Source of the DNA: Schnuerera sp. xch1
Lineage (GTDB): Bacteria > Bacillota > Clostridia > Tissierellales > Tepidimicrobiaceae
Direction: 5' to 3'
DNA: 64,000 nucleotides
Assembly: GCF_019931165.1 (NCBI RefSeq)
Contig: NZ_JAIOUP010000001.1
Location: 186,001-250,000 of the forward strand
A model generated the notes under the pieces. That model was not told the DNA's origin. It was given only the letters and a program-made list of their open reading frames with translations, and ran no database searches. The translations under genes and the position numbers were made by a program. Of this stretch, positions 46,084 to 54,986 are shown piece by piece. Within the stretch, counting starts at the first letter, position 1. The number at the start of each line of letters is the position of its first letter.

Positions 46084-47412
46084 TCATTCATGTATTCGAG
46101 TCATTATGTCACTCATCATTGAAACAGTATCTTTGAAAGGATATATATCTAATGTTTTTTGCATCAATAGTTTGTCAATATCTTCTTTTAATTCAATCGA
46201 CTTATCTATTTTTTTATTTGATCCTCTTTTATAAGCACCAATATTAATTAAATCTTCAGATTCCCTATAGGTCGCCATAATATTTTTTATGGAATTAGCC
46301 ATTTCCATATGTTCTTTATCGACTATACTAGGCATAACTCTGCTAACACTTGATAGTACATCTATTGCTGGATAATGATTTTGATTTGCCAATTTTCTAG
46401 ATAAAACGATGTGTCCATCAAGTATGCCTCTTACAGCATCAGTAATTGGTTCATTCATATCATCACCATCTACTAATACTGTATATAACCCTGTAATAGT
46501 CCCTTTAGATGATGTACCTGCTCTTTCCAATAATTTAGGCAATACTGCAAAAACCGAAGGAGTATATCCTCTAGTAACTGGAGGTTCGCCTATAGCTAAT
46601 CCAATTTCTCGTTGAGCCATAGCAAATCTTGTAACTGAATCCATCAAAAGCATTACATTGTTTCCTAAATCTCTAAAATATTCAGCTATTGCAGTAGTAA
46701 CTAAAGCTCCCTTTACCCTTATTAATGCAGGTTGATCTGAAGTAACTACTACCACTACTGATTTATTTAATCCTTCTTCTCTTAAATCCTTTTCTAGAAA
46801 TTCTCTAACTTCTCTGCCTCTTTCCCCTATTAAACCTATTACATTGACATCTGCTGAACTGCTTCTAGCAATCATTCCCATGAGGGTGCTTTTACCTACC
46901 CCACTCCCAGCGAATATACCTATTCTTTGTCCTTTACCACAAGTGAGCATTCCATCTATAGCCTTAATTCCCAATGGTAAGACTTCAGCTATGACCTGTC
47001 TTTGTAATGGATTTGGCGGACAATTTGAAGCTTCATATGTTTTTTGAGTTTTAATTGATCCTTTATCATCAATAGGATTGCCTAAACCATCTAATACTCT
47101 GCCAATCAATTCTTCTCCTACACATACTCTGAAAGTCTTACCACTAGCTAATACTTTACTACCTGACGCAATACCTTCCATATCACCTAATGGCATTAAA
47201 AGTATATTTTCATCTTTGAACCCAACTACTTCTGCTAAAACAGATTCATTCTTATTATTGGGGAATATATGGCAGAGCTCTCCAATCGATGTAATAGGAC
47301 CATTAGATTCAATGGTAAGACCAGTAACTTTGGTTATATTACCAGTAAACTTTACAAAACGCTTTTCATTAATTCTATTAATATATTTTTTTATATCCAA
47401 TGTTTTTTCCAT
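46084..47412 (-). CDS. fliI: Flagellar export ATPase FliI
   Basis: Hexameric ATPase related to the F1 beta subunit. 442 aa. Walker A FAGSGVGKST (167-176), Walker B region VMLLMDSVTRFAMAQREIG and YTPSVFAVLPKLLERAG. ATG at 47412; an upstream in-frame GTG at 47421 overlaps the fliH stop and is less likely. Confidence 0.98.
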   Translation of the reverse strand: MEKTLDIKKYINRINEKRFVKFTGNITKVTGLTIESNGPITSIGELCHIFPNNKNESVLAEVVGFKDENILLMPLGDMEGIASGSKVLASGKTFRVCVGEELIGRVLDGLGNPIDDKGSIKTQKTYEASNCPPNPLQRQVIAEVLPLGIKAIDGMLTCGKGQRIGIFAGSGVGKSTLMGMIARSSSADVNVIGLIGERGREVREFLEKDLREEGLNKSVVVVVTSDQPALIRVKGALVTTAIAEYFRDLGNNVMLLMDSVTRFAMAQREIGLAIGEPPVTRGYTPSVFAVLPKLLERAGTSSKGTITGLYTVLVDGDDMNEPITDAVRGILDGHIVLSRKLANQNHYPAIDVLSSVSRVMPSIVDKEHMEMANSIKNIMATYRESEDLINIGAYKRGSNKKIDKSIELKEDIDKLLMQKTLDIYPFKDTVSMMSDIMTRIHE

Positions 47413-47417
47413 ATCTA

Positions 47418-48188
47418 TCACTCATTATTTAATATTGATATTATTAAATCTCTAACTTCATCTAATTGATTTTTTATACTTACATCTACATTACCCTTAG
47501 ATGTCTCTAAAATACAATCTCCTTTGACCATGTCACTATTTACTCTAATATCAACCTCATCAATTAAACTTGCTTTGGCTAGTATAATGTTTTTGGACTT
47601 ATTTGCAATTTCATAATCATCCTGAGAAACTATTATTGTCAGTTTATCCTTTATTTCCAAATTATCAATTCCATTCATCACCAGGGATACAATCAGTTCA
47701 CCATCTTCTTCTATTTTTTTATAGATTACCTTTTCATATATTGATATCACAAGTTCAATTAGATCATTTTCAGCCTCTTTTAGCATATTATTTCTTTTTT
47801 CAATATAGAATTTTTTTATATCTAATGCTTCATCTACTAATTCTTCTGCTTCTTTTTTACCTTCTTTATATCCTTTATCATATCCTTCAGTATATCCTTG
47901 TTCTTTACCTAACTTATATCCTTCATCATGTCCTTCTAACTTATGTTCTTCAAAAATTTCCTTTGCCTTTTCATAAGCATCATTCAGCCTTTCATCATAT
48001 TCACTATATGCCTTATCCACAATTCTTTCTGCCTCTTCATTTGCTTGTGAAATTATATCTTTATATCTTTGTTTGGCTTCTATTAAAAGATCTTCATATA
48101 TAGCATTTTTTTTCTCAATCTCTATATCAGCATCCTGTGAAACAACATTACTTTCAATAACTCTAAAAGATTTTATAATATTAGACAA
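47418..48188 (-). CDS. fliH: Flagellar export ATPase regulator FliH
   Basis: 256 aa. Long coiled-coil N-terminal half, with a Gly-rich stretch in the middle (GHDEGYKLGKEQGYTEGYDK, about 84-103) showing the GxxxG helical repeat typical of FliH. The C-terminal part binds FliI. Start is TTG behind GGAGGAG; it overlaps the last eight bases of fliG. Confidence 0.92.
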   Translation of the reverse strand: MSNIIKSFRVIESNVVSQDADIEIEKKNAIYEDLLIEAKQRYKDIISQANEEAERIVDKAYSEYDERLNDAYEKAKEIFEEHKLEGHDEGYKLGKEQGYTEGYDKGYKEGKKEAEELVDEALDIKKFYIEKRNNMLKEAENDLIELVISIYEKVIYKKIEEDGELIVSLVMNGIDNLEIKDKLTIIVSQDDYEIANKSKNIILAKASLIDEVDIRVNSDMVKGDCILETSKGNVDVSIKNQLDEVRDLIISILNNE

Positions 48189-49185
48189 TGACTTCAGCTC
48201 CTCCTCTAGGAGTAATTATTTCTCCATCTTCCTCTAATTTCCTGATAATATTAACAATATTCTGTTGAGCTTCCTCTATGTCTCTAATACGAACTGGTCC
48301 CATAAACTCAATATCTTCTTTAATCATTTCAACAAGTCTCTTACTCATATTTGTAAATATAACTTCCTTAACCTCTTCACTTGCACCCTTCAATGCAATA
48401 GCCCATTGTGAATTATCGATTTCTCTAATAACTCTCTGGATACTTCTATTATCCAATGATACAATATCTTCAAATACAAACATCCTTTTTCTTATTTCTT
48501 CACTTAACTCTGCATCAATCATATCTAATTCTTCTATAATATGTTTCTCCGTTCCTCTATCTACAGAATTCAATATATCCACTGCAGTTTGTATACCACC
48601 AGTAGCTGTAAAGTCTTGAGATAACACATCAGAGAATTTAGTTTCTAGTACCTTTTCTACTTCCTTAACTATATCTGGCGAAGTTCTATCCATAGTTGCA
48701 ATTCTCATAGCTACTTCTGCCTGTTTGTTTGGTGGTAAACTAGCAATCAGCTGTGCAGACTGATTAGGGTTCAAATAAGAGAGAATTAATGCAATTGTTT
48801 GAGGGTGCTCATCCTGAATATAGTTCAATAGCTGATTTGGGTCAGCTTTTCTAATGAATTCAAATGGTTTAACCTGCAATGAAGATGTTAATCTGTTTAT
48901 GATATCAACTGCTTTATCGGAGCCTACTGCTCTTTCAAGAATTTTTTTAGCGTAATCAATACCTCCTTCGGAAATATATTCCTGAGCTACTGCAATTTGA
49001 TAGAAGTTTTCCAATACATTCTGCTTTTCTTCAGAAGATATCATACGCATATTGGCTATTTGCAAAGTTAACTCTTCAATTTCATCCTCATTTAAATGTT
49101 TAAATATTTCAGCAGATTTTTCAGGTCCTAGACTTATTAAAAGTATTGCTGCTTTTTCTTTGCCATTAAATTGTCTAACTGTCAT
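48181..49185 (-). CDS. fliG: Flagellar motor switch protein FliG
   Basis: C-ring protein on which the stator acts. 334 aa. Armadillo-type domains with AAILLISLGPEKSAEIFKHL, the EHPQTIALILSYLNPNQSA segment (about 125-143), and the C-terminal torque helix (FVFEDIVSLDNRSIQRVIRE, about 239-258) with charged residues. Lies 12 bases after fliF. Confidence 0.98.
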   Translation of the reverse strand: MTVRQFNGKEKAAILLISLGPEKSAEIFKHLNEDEIEELTLQIANMRMISSEEKQNVLENFYQIAVAQEYISEGGIDYAKKILERAVGSDKAVDIINRLTSSLQVKPFEFIRKADPNQLLNYIQDEHPQTIALILSYLNPNQSAQLIASLPPNKQAEVAMRIATMDRTSPDIVKEVEKVLETKFSDVLSQDFTATGGIQTAVDILNSVDRGTEKHIIEELDMIDAELSEEIRKRMFVFEDIVSLDNRSIQRVIREIDNSQWAIALKGASEEVKEVIFTNMSKRLVEMIKEDIEFMGPVRIRDIEEAQQNIVNIIRKLEEDGEIITPRGGAEVIV

Positions 49186-49197
49186 ATTAAATCTCTC

Positions 49198-50721
49198 CTA
49201 TTCATTCAACCAAGTCCTTAATAATTGAGCAACTGATTCTGGCTTCTTGTCAACAAATCTTTCTATCTGAGATTTAACTTTTGATTCTTCAGTTTCAAAT
49301 TCTATATCTTCCATTTCATCCCTTATAGCTTCTTCTTCCATTTGAGCTTGTAATTCTTCCAATTCTTCAGATTCTTTATTTCTTTTTCTTCTGTATATAA
49401 TTAAACCTGCAACTAATGCTATAGCCACCAAAATTATTGCTATTGCTAACCAATTCATTCCCATGCCATTCTCTTGAATATCAGCTACTTCATCAGAGAT
49501 AAAGCTTTGTGCATTTACTCTAACTTGACTAGTGTCTAATCCTGTAGCAGCATAGATTAACTCTTCAATCTCCGTTTCTGTTTCTGGTGTAAAATTCCCA
49601 TCTATTAATACATCTTTGTTGATTAAAACTGCTACCGTTATATCTTCTACTTGTCCCTGTGCTTTTCTGATCTCTTTGTTTATTTCATTCAATTCAAAAT
49701 TTATAGTACTACTTTTCTTATCGTATGAATCCTGTCCATCGTCTACCATCTCATAATCAGGAGGGTTTTCATCTGTTCCAGGTACTCCTCCAGATGCACC
49801 GCTAACCGTCTGCTCTTCGATTTCTTCCATACTTCTAATTAACCCTTCTTCACTGCCTTCTACTGGAGGTGAAAACTCTACTATATTAGTTTTTTCACTA
49901 TCAAAATTCATTTTAACGCTAGATCTTACATCTATATTCCCTTCTCCAAATACATTCTCTAAAAAGTCCTTTATACTATCATTTATCTTTGATTCCAAAC
50001 CGCTTTTTATATTCAATTGGTCAGTCATCAATAGGTCCGATTCCTCTTCTTCACCTGTTAATAATTTCCCTTCATTATCAACTATTTGTACTCTCTCTGG
50101 ATCCATATTTACAGATGAAGCTACAAGATTTTGAATAGCAGTAATTGTTTCTCCTGATAAAGGTCTATTAGTACTTCTCTCTATAAAAATTGAAGCAGAA
50201 GTTTCCTTTATATTTTCATCTAAAACAAAACCTTTATCATCTTCTTCGTCTATGTACGCAGTTGCTTTTTCAACCCCATCAATTTCTGATATAGTTGAAG
50301 ACAATTCACTTTGTAATGCTAATTTCATTCTTTCTTTTTTATCATAATCGGTCATTGTCCAACTACTATCATTAAATGCATCTATAAAACTATATCCATC
50401 CTTTGGTAATCCATCAGCAGCTAATCCAATTTTAGCCTGGTTCTTCATTTTTTCTGGCACCATCACGGTTGTAGGATTATCGTCTGGAGTTTTCCATTCA
50501 ATACCTAGCTCGTCCAACTTATCAGTTACATCTGACATGTCTTCTAAGGTAAGATTTTGATAAAGAATTTCATAATTAGTTCTAGTTAATATTATAGAAA
50601 GTATAATAATTGATAATATACTGATGACGCTGATTATGAGTATTTTAATTTTTTTGTTTTTTTCAAGTCCTTGCCAATATTCATTTAATTTATCTCTCAA
50701 CTGGTGTATTGTTTCTACCAC
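49198..50721 (-). CDS. fliF: Flagellar MS-ring protein FliF
   Basis: 507 aa. First membrane helix about 26-45, ring-building motifs NYEILYQNLTLEDMSDVTDK and DYDKKERMKLALQSELSSTI, second membrane helix about 427-446, and a C-terminal acidic FliG-binding tail ending VAQLLRTWLNE. Follows fliE. Confidence 0.97.
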   Translation of the reverse strand: MVETIHQLRDKLNEYWQGLEKNKKIKILIISVISILSIIILSIILTRTNYEILYQNLTLEDMSDVTDKLDELGIEWKTPDDNPTTVMVPEKMKNQAKIGLAADGLPKDGYSFIDAFNDSSWTMTDYDKKERMKLALQSELSSTISEIDGVEKATAYIDEEDDKGFVLDENIKETSASIFIERSTNRPLSGETITAIQNLVASSVNMDPERVQIVDNEGKLLTGEEEESDLLMTDQLNIKSGLESKINDSIKDFLENVFGEGNIDVRSSVKMNFDSEKTNIVEFSPPVEGSEEGLIRSMEEIEEQTVSGASGGVPGTDENPPDYEMVDDGQDSYDKKSSTINFELNEINKEIRKAQGQVEDITVAVLINKDVLIDGNFTPETETEIEELIYAATGLDTSQVRVNAQSFISDEVADIQENGMGMNWLAIAIILVAIALVAGLIIYRRKRNKESEELEELQAQMEEEAIRDEMEDIEFETEESKVKSQIERFVDKKPESVAQLLRTWLNE

Positions 50722-50749
50722 TTTAACACCTCATTCCTTACAACATTTG

Positions 50750-51049
50750 TTAAATTTGTATCCTCATTATTTCTTTATATGCTTCAGTAACCTTATTTCT
50801 GATTGCCAATGTCAATTGTAAAGCAATATTTGCTTTTTCCGCAGCAATAGTTACATTATGTAAATTATCTACATCACCAGTAGCCAATAGTTTTTTATAT
50901 TCACTGCTTACCAGTTGCAGTTCATTTACCCTATCTAACGCAGTGTTTAAAAAGGAGCTAAATTTGCCATCATTTTCCTGTTTGATACCTTTTGCCTTTT
51001 CGATATCTGACCCAAGTATATTGTTTATATCAATGTTTTTTACCTGCAT
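50750..51049 (-). CDS. fliE: Flagellar rod/MS-ring junction protein FliE
   Basis: 99 aa. The C-terminal half is the FliE signature: GDVDNLHNVTIAAEKANIAL and QLTLAIRNKVTEAYKEIMRI. Bridges FliF and the rod. Four bases after flgC. Confidence 0.96.
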   Translation of the reverse strand: MQVKNIDINNILGSDIEKAKGIKQENDGKFSSFLNTALDRVNELQLVSSEYKKLLATGDVDNLHNVTIAAEKANIALQLTLAIRNKVTEAYKEIMRIQI

Positions 51050-51053
51050 TTAA

Positions 51054-51494
51054 CTATCTCCTTCCTATTTCCAATGCTTTCATCAACATGGACTTAGTGG
51101 TATTCATAGCTGTAACATTAGCCTCATAAGCTCTTTGAGCATCTATCATATTTACCATTTCACTTACTACATCGACATTAGGTAACATCACATAACCATT
51201 TTCATCAGCATCTGGATGACCAGGCTCATATTTTAATTTAAAAGGAGTCTCATCTTCAATAACTTCGCTTATCACTACTCCGTTCCCATTAAATTTATTT
51301 GTACTTCTGTCTAAATAAGATGAAAATTGATCATTTTTGTTCTCTTCATATACAACCATTTGCCTTCTATAGGGTAATCCCCCAGTAGCTCTGGTAGTAT
51401 TTGCATTTGCAATATTTTTGCTTATAATATCCATTCTAGTTTTTTCTGCGGTTAAAGCTGAAGAGCTAATATTAATTGAATCAAATATTCCCAC
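51054..51494 (-). CDS. flgC: Flagellar basal-body rod protein FlgC
   Basis: 146 aa. N-terminal rod motif INISSSALTAEKTRMDIISK and NIANANTTRA; C-terminal VSEMVNMIDAQRAYEANVTA followed by MNTTKSMLMKAL, the D0 helix. Follows flgB. Confidence 0.97.
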   Translation of the reverse strand: MGIFDSINISSSALTAEKTRMDIISKNIANANTTRATGGLPYRRQMVVYEENKNDQFSSYLDRSTNKFNGNGVVISEVIEDETPFKLKYEPGHPDADENGYVMLPNVDVVSEMVNMIDAQRAYEANVTAMNTTKSMLMKALEIGRR

Positions 51495-51496
51495 TC

Positions 51497-51904
51497 CTAT
51501 CTACTCCCTTCATTAATAACATTCTTAATCTTATCAAATTCACCTATTAATTGGTTTACCACAGCATTATACATAATGGAATTCTTTGCAAGATTTGCTG
51601 ATTCCACATCGATATTGACATTGTTTTTATCAAATCTATAAGAATAACCTTTGTCTACATGAAGACTAGGTACAACTTCACTTTGAGAATTAGATACTGG
51701 AAAGTGATCTTCATGAGTGACAACAAGCTTTGATTCACTATTGGTTATAGCCTCTCTTAAGCTGTCTTCAAAACTTACAGTTAATCTCTTATAATTCGGC
51801 GTGTTAGCATTTGATATATTTTGATTAATGGCTTTATCTCTCAGCCAGAGTCCATTAAGTGCTTTATTCAAGATGTCAATACTACCATTAAAATTATTCA
51901 ACAT
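51497..51904 (-). CDS. flgB: Flagellar basal-body rod protein FlgB, first gene of the fla/che operon
   Basis: 135 aa from the ATG at 51904, which has AGAGGTGATAAA in front; a start seven codons earlier lacks this. Rod motif LWLRDKAINQNISNANTPNYK in FlgB form (about 20-40) and a C-terminal YNAVVNQLIGEFDKIKNVI helix. It opens a run of 38 closely spaced genes ending at 20689. Confidence 0.96.
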   Translation of the reverse strand: MLNNFNGSIDILNKALNGLWLRDKAINQNISNANTPNYKRLTVSFEDSLREAITNSESKLVVTHEDHFPVSNSQSEVVPSLHVDKGYSYRFDKNNVNIDVESANLAKNSIMYNAVVNQLIGEFDKIKNVINEGSR

Positions 51905-52070
51905 TTTATCACCTCTTATAATCAATTTGAATAATATTTACTTAAATTGGTAAATTATTTGTCGTAAAAGTTATGCTACATATATATATCTCTATTATAT
52001 TATATAATACTACAAAATTCTCCATTTTAAAAGCAAAATTTGACTAAATTTGTTATATACTTCATAAGTC
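51905..52070 (-). promoter_or_regulatory. Upstream region of the fla/che operon
   Basis: About 165 very A/T-rich bases between the codY terminator and flgB. No gene. Weak sigma-A-like pairs exist (for example TTGCTT at 52031-52036, 18 bases, TAGTAT at 52007-52012), none convincing. A dyad AAATTTGACTAAATTT lies at 52036-52051 and resembles a CodY box with four mismatches of 15. The real promoter should lie here because a strong terminator precedes. Confidence 0.4.
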
Positions 52071-52072
52071 CC

Positions 52073-52110
52073 AAAAAAAAAGAAATAGTGAGATATCTCA
52101 CCATTTCTTT
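52073..52110 (-). terminator. Intrinsic terminator behind codY
   Basis: Hairpin at 52082-52107: arms GAAATGGTGAGAT and ATCTCACTATTTC with one G-T type mismatch and essentially no loop bases beyond the dyad centre, followed on the minus strand by nine T residues. It ends hslV-hslU-codY and separates it from the flagellar operon. Confidence 0.9.
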
Positions 52111-52127
52111 TAATGAATATTTCAATT

Positions 52128-52913
52128 TTATGATTCTCTTATCTTTTCCAATTCTTCAAGTAGTTTGTCATTTAGTACCTTTATATGTGTTCCTTTCATT
52201 CCTAAGGATCTAGATTCAATTACACCAGCTGATTCAAATTTTCGAAGAGCATTTACTATAACTGATCTTGTAATACCTACTCTATCTGCTACCTTACTTG
52301 CTACAATCAATCCTTCATCTCCATCTAATTCTTCAAAGATATGTTCCATTGCCTCTAATTCTGAAAATGATAGTGTCCCTATTGCCATTTGAACTACTGC
52401 TTTTTTCCTTGATTCATCCTCAACTTCTTCTGCTTTAGATCTAAGGATTTCCATCCCTACAATTGTTGCACTATATTCAGCTAATATTAAATCATCTTCT
52501 GTAAACATTCTACCATATCGTGCTATGACCAATGTACCTAATCTTTCTCCACCACTGTTGATTGGTATTATTGTAGCTATCTTATCTGGATGAGCACATT
52601 CTGTAACCTGATCAAATACACATTCATCAATTTCCTTAAAATTCTCCTTTGTTTCAGAAACCTTTAATAGTTCATCATTATATTTTTGTGGAAATCTCTT
52701 TTCTTCAACAACTTCAGTTTGAATCATATCACAATCAAATCCATCGGACAGTGAAAACCCTAATACTCTACCTTTTTTACTAGCAATATATACATTAGCT
52801 TCTAAAACTTCACTAAGTATTTTACTAAGTTCTTGAAATGAAACAGGCTTTGAACCTGAACTCTGTAATGTCTTGTTTAATCTTCTTGTTTTTTGTAATA
52901 AATTTTCTACCAT
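52128..52913 (-). CDS. codY: GTP-sensing transcriptional regulator CodY
   Basis: Global repressor that binds DNA when GTP and branched-chain amino acids are plentiful. 261 aa. N-terminal GAF domain ([20 protein letters not shown] start; [20 protein letters not shown] near 107-126) and a C-terminal winged helix with [20 protein letters not shown] (about 205-224) and [19 protein letters not shown] at 52913 behind GAGGAGGATATTG. Last gene of hslV-hslU-codY, the Bacillus order without xerC. Confidence 0.98.
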   Translation of the reverse strand: MVENLLQKTRRLNKTLQSSGSKPVSFQELSKILSEVLEANVYIASKKGRVLGFSLSDGFDCDMIQTEVVEEKRFPQKYNDELLKVSETKENFKEIDECVFDQVTECAHPDKIATIIPINSGGERLGTLVIARYGRMFTEDDLILAEYSATIVGMEILRSKAEEVEDESRKKAVVQMAIGTLSFSELEAMEHIFEELDGDEGLIVASKVADRVGITRSVIVNALRKFESAGVIESRSLGMKGTHIKVLNDKLLEELEKIRES

Positions 52914-52927
52914 CAATATCCTCCTCT

Positions 52928-54313
52928 TTATAAAATATATTTTGATATGTCTTTTTGCTGAATATATGCATTTAATTTCTCATTCACATAGGTTTCACTT
53001 ATTGTAATTCTATCTGTATCCAAATCAGGAACTTGGAATGAAATATCTTCAAGCAGTTTTTCTAAAACAGTATGCAATCGTCTAGCTCCAATGTTTTCTG
53101 ACTGTTCATTGATTAAAAAAGCAACTTTTGCAATTGCATCTATTGCACCTTTTGAAAATTCTAAGCTAAAACCTTCTGTTTTTATTAAAAACTTATACTG
53201 CTTTATTAAAGCATTTTTAGGCTTAGTTAATATCTCTTTAAAGTTATCTTCAGTAAGATTGTCTAATTCAACTCTAATAGGAAATCTACCTTGTATTTCT
53301 GGTATTAGATCTTCAACCTTCGAAACATGGAAAGCTCCAGCTGCAATAAACAATATATAGTCCGTTTTAACAGGTCCATATTTTGTCATGATTGTTGTTC
53401 CTTCGATTATAGGCAATATATCTCTTTGGACGCCTTCTCTCGAAACATCTGGACCACTACTATAATCTTTACCAGCAATCTTATCTATTTCATCAATAAA
53501 GATCATTCCATTTTCTTCGGCTTTTTTAATCCCTATATCTATAACTTCATCCATATCTATCAGCTTTTGTGCTTCTTGATTACTAATAATTTTTCTTGCT
53601 TCCTTTACTGTTACTTTCTTTTTTTTAGTTTTCTTAGGTAATAAATCTCCAAACATATCACTCATGTTAATATTATATTCTTCAATTCCTAATCCACTAA
53701 ATAATTCCACTGTTGAATTATGATTATCTTCAATTTGAATCTCTATGATTTTATCATCTAGATCTCCATCTTTTAACTTTTTCTCTAGTTCTTTTCTTTT
53801 ATTGATTATAATTTCATCGTCTACTTCATCTGTTGTTTTATCTTCTTCCGAATTATTAAACAACATTTCTAATGGATTTTTATCCTTTTTCTTAGAAGAA
53901 TGAGGAACAAGTATCTGTAATATTTTTTGATCAGCTAATTCTTTACTATTATCATATACTTGGTCTATTTTTTCAACCTTTACCATCCTTATGGATTCCT
54001 CTACTAAATCTCTAACCATTGACTCTACATCTCTACCAACATAGCCAACTTCAGTAAATTTAGTTGCTTCAACTTTTATAAATGGCATCTTAACTAACTT
54101 CGATAATCGTCTAGCTATTTCAGTTTTACCAACACCAGTAGGACCAATCATTAATATATTCTTAGGTCTTATTTCATCTTTAAATTCATTTGGTAATAAA
54201 TTTCTTCTATATCTATTTCTTAAAGATATAGCAACTGCTTTTTTTGCCTTGTTCTGCCCAACTATATATTTATCCAACTCTTCAACTATTTGCTTTGGTG
54301 TCAATTCCTTCAT
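52928..54313 (-). CDS. hslU: ATP-dependent protease ATPase subunit HslU (ClpY)
   Basis: AAA+ unfoldase that feeds HslV. 461 aa. Walker A GPTGVGKT (57-64), GYVGRDVES pore loop near 90, an I domain with charged inserts (about 110-235), Walker [13 protein letters not shown] near 255, and sensor motifs [20 protein letters not shown] near the end. ATG at 54313 after AAGGAGAGTG. Lies 14 bases after hslV. Confidence 0.97.
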   Translation of the reverse strand: MKELTPKQIVEELDKYIVGQNKAKKAVAISLRNRYRRNLLPNEFKDEIRPKNILMIGPTGVGKTEIARRLSKLVKMPFIKVEATKFTEVGYVGRDVESMVRDLVEESIRMVKVEKIDQVYDNSKELADQKILQILVPHSSKKKDKNPLEMLFNNSEEDKTTDEVDDEIIINKRKELEKKLKDGDLDDKIIEIQIEDNHNSTVELFSGLGIEEYNINMSDMFGDLLPKKTKKKKVTVKEARKIISNQEAQKLIDMDEVIDIGIKKAEENGMIFIDEIDKIAGKDYSSGPDVSREGVQRDILPIIEGTTIMTKYGPVKTDYILFIAAGAFHVSKVEDLIPEIQGRFPIRVELDNLTEDNFKEILTKPKNALIKQYKFLIKTEGFSLEFSKGAIDAIAKVAFLINEQSENIGARRLHTVLEKLLEDISFQVPDLDTDRITISETYVNEKLNAYIQQKDISKYIL

Positions 54314-54327
54314 AAAAATCACTCTCC

Positions 54328-54858
54328 TTAAATTACTTGACAGATTATATTATCATTAGTATATACACAAATAGATGAAGCAATTAGGATAGATTCCTTA
54401 GCTATTTCTTCAGCTGATAAACTAGAATGCTTTAAAAGAGACTTTGCAGAAGCTAATGCATAATTGCCTCCAGAACCAATTGCAAGTATTCCATCTTCTG
54501 ATTCTATTACTTCCCCATTACCAGAGATAAGAAGTAAATTATCCTTATCAGCAGCAATCAATAAAGCCTCTAGTTTCCTTAAAGTCTTATCTCTTCTCCA
54601 ATCCTTTGCAAGCTCAACAGCTGCTCTTTTCAAATTTCCACTATGCTGTTCTAGCTTTTCTTCTAATATTTCAGCTAAAGTTAATGCATCTGCAACTGAA
54701 CCAGCAAAACCTATTATAACATTATTATTGTATATTCTCCTAACTTTTTTTGCAGTATTTTTCATAATTGTTTGATTGCCAAAAGTTATTTGACCATCTC
54801 CTGCGATAGCTGTTCTATCATCTTTCTTAATAGCAACAATAGTAGTTCCTTTCATCAT
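54328..54858 (-). CDS. hslV: ATP-dependent protease peptidase subunit HslV (ClpQ)
   Basis: Proteasome-like N-terminal nucleophile peptidase. 176 aa. [19 protein letters not shown] follows the short start peptide; the catalytic nucleophile is the first Thr after processing. [28 protein letters not shown] and [13 protein letters not shown]-type segments (here [17 protein letters not shown]) match. I chose ATG 54858 because GAGGTG lies seven bases upstream; ATG 54855 is equivalent. First gene of hslV-hslU-codY. Confidence 0.96.
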   Translation of the reverse strand: MMKGTTIVAIKKDDRTAIAGDGQITFGNQTIMKNTAKKVRRIYNNNVIIGFAGSVADALTLAEILEEKLEQHSGNLKRAAVELAKDWRRDKTLRKLEALLIAADKDNLLLISGNGEVIESEDGILAIGSGGNYALASAKSLLKHSSLSAEEIAKESILIASSICVYTNDNIICQVI

Positions 54859-54909
54859 TAACAAGCACCTCATTATAATATAACTATTATCCGATTCCAT
54901 TAGTTTTAT

Positions 54910-54924
54910 CATTTTCAGAAAATT
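54910..54924. promoter_or_regulatory. CodY box in the hslV-hslU-codY leader
   Basis: The plus strand reads CATTTTCAGAAAATT, which matches the published CodY consensus AATTTTCWGAAAATT in 14 of 15 positions. It lies about 50-65 bases upstream of the hslV start and about 13-27 bases downstream of the predicted transcription start, a position suited to repression. Confidence 0.75.
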
Positions 54925-54943
54925 TAATCTTCTATGGCCATCT

Positions 54944-54971
54944 ATAATATAGATTACTATATTATTAACAA
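54944..54971 (-). promoter_or_regulatory. Candidate promoter of hslV-hslU-codY
   Basis: Minus strand: TTGTTA (54966-54971), 16-base spacer, TATTAT (54944-54949). The spacer and -10 fall in a perfect 9-bp dyad (54944-54952 with 54957-54965), which could be a weak topA transcript barrier or an operator. No other good promoter is visible in the 128 bases between topA and hslV. Confidence 0.5.
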
Positions 54972-54986
54972 AATGTACAGTATAAT

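Noticed and set aside
47821-48010. Gly/Tyr/Glu-rich repeated stretch in fliH that looks like a tandem DNA repeat
   Set aside because: It encodes the GxxxG helical repeat normal for FliH and needs no other explanation.
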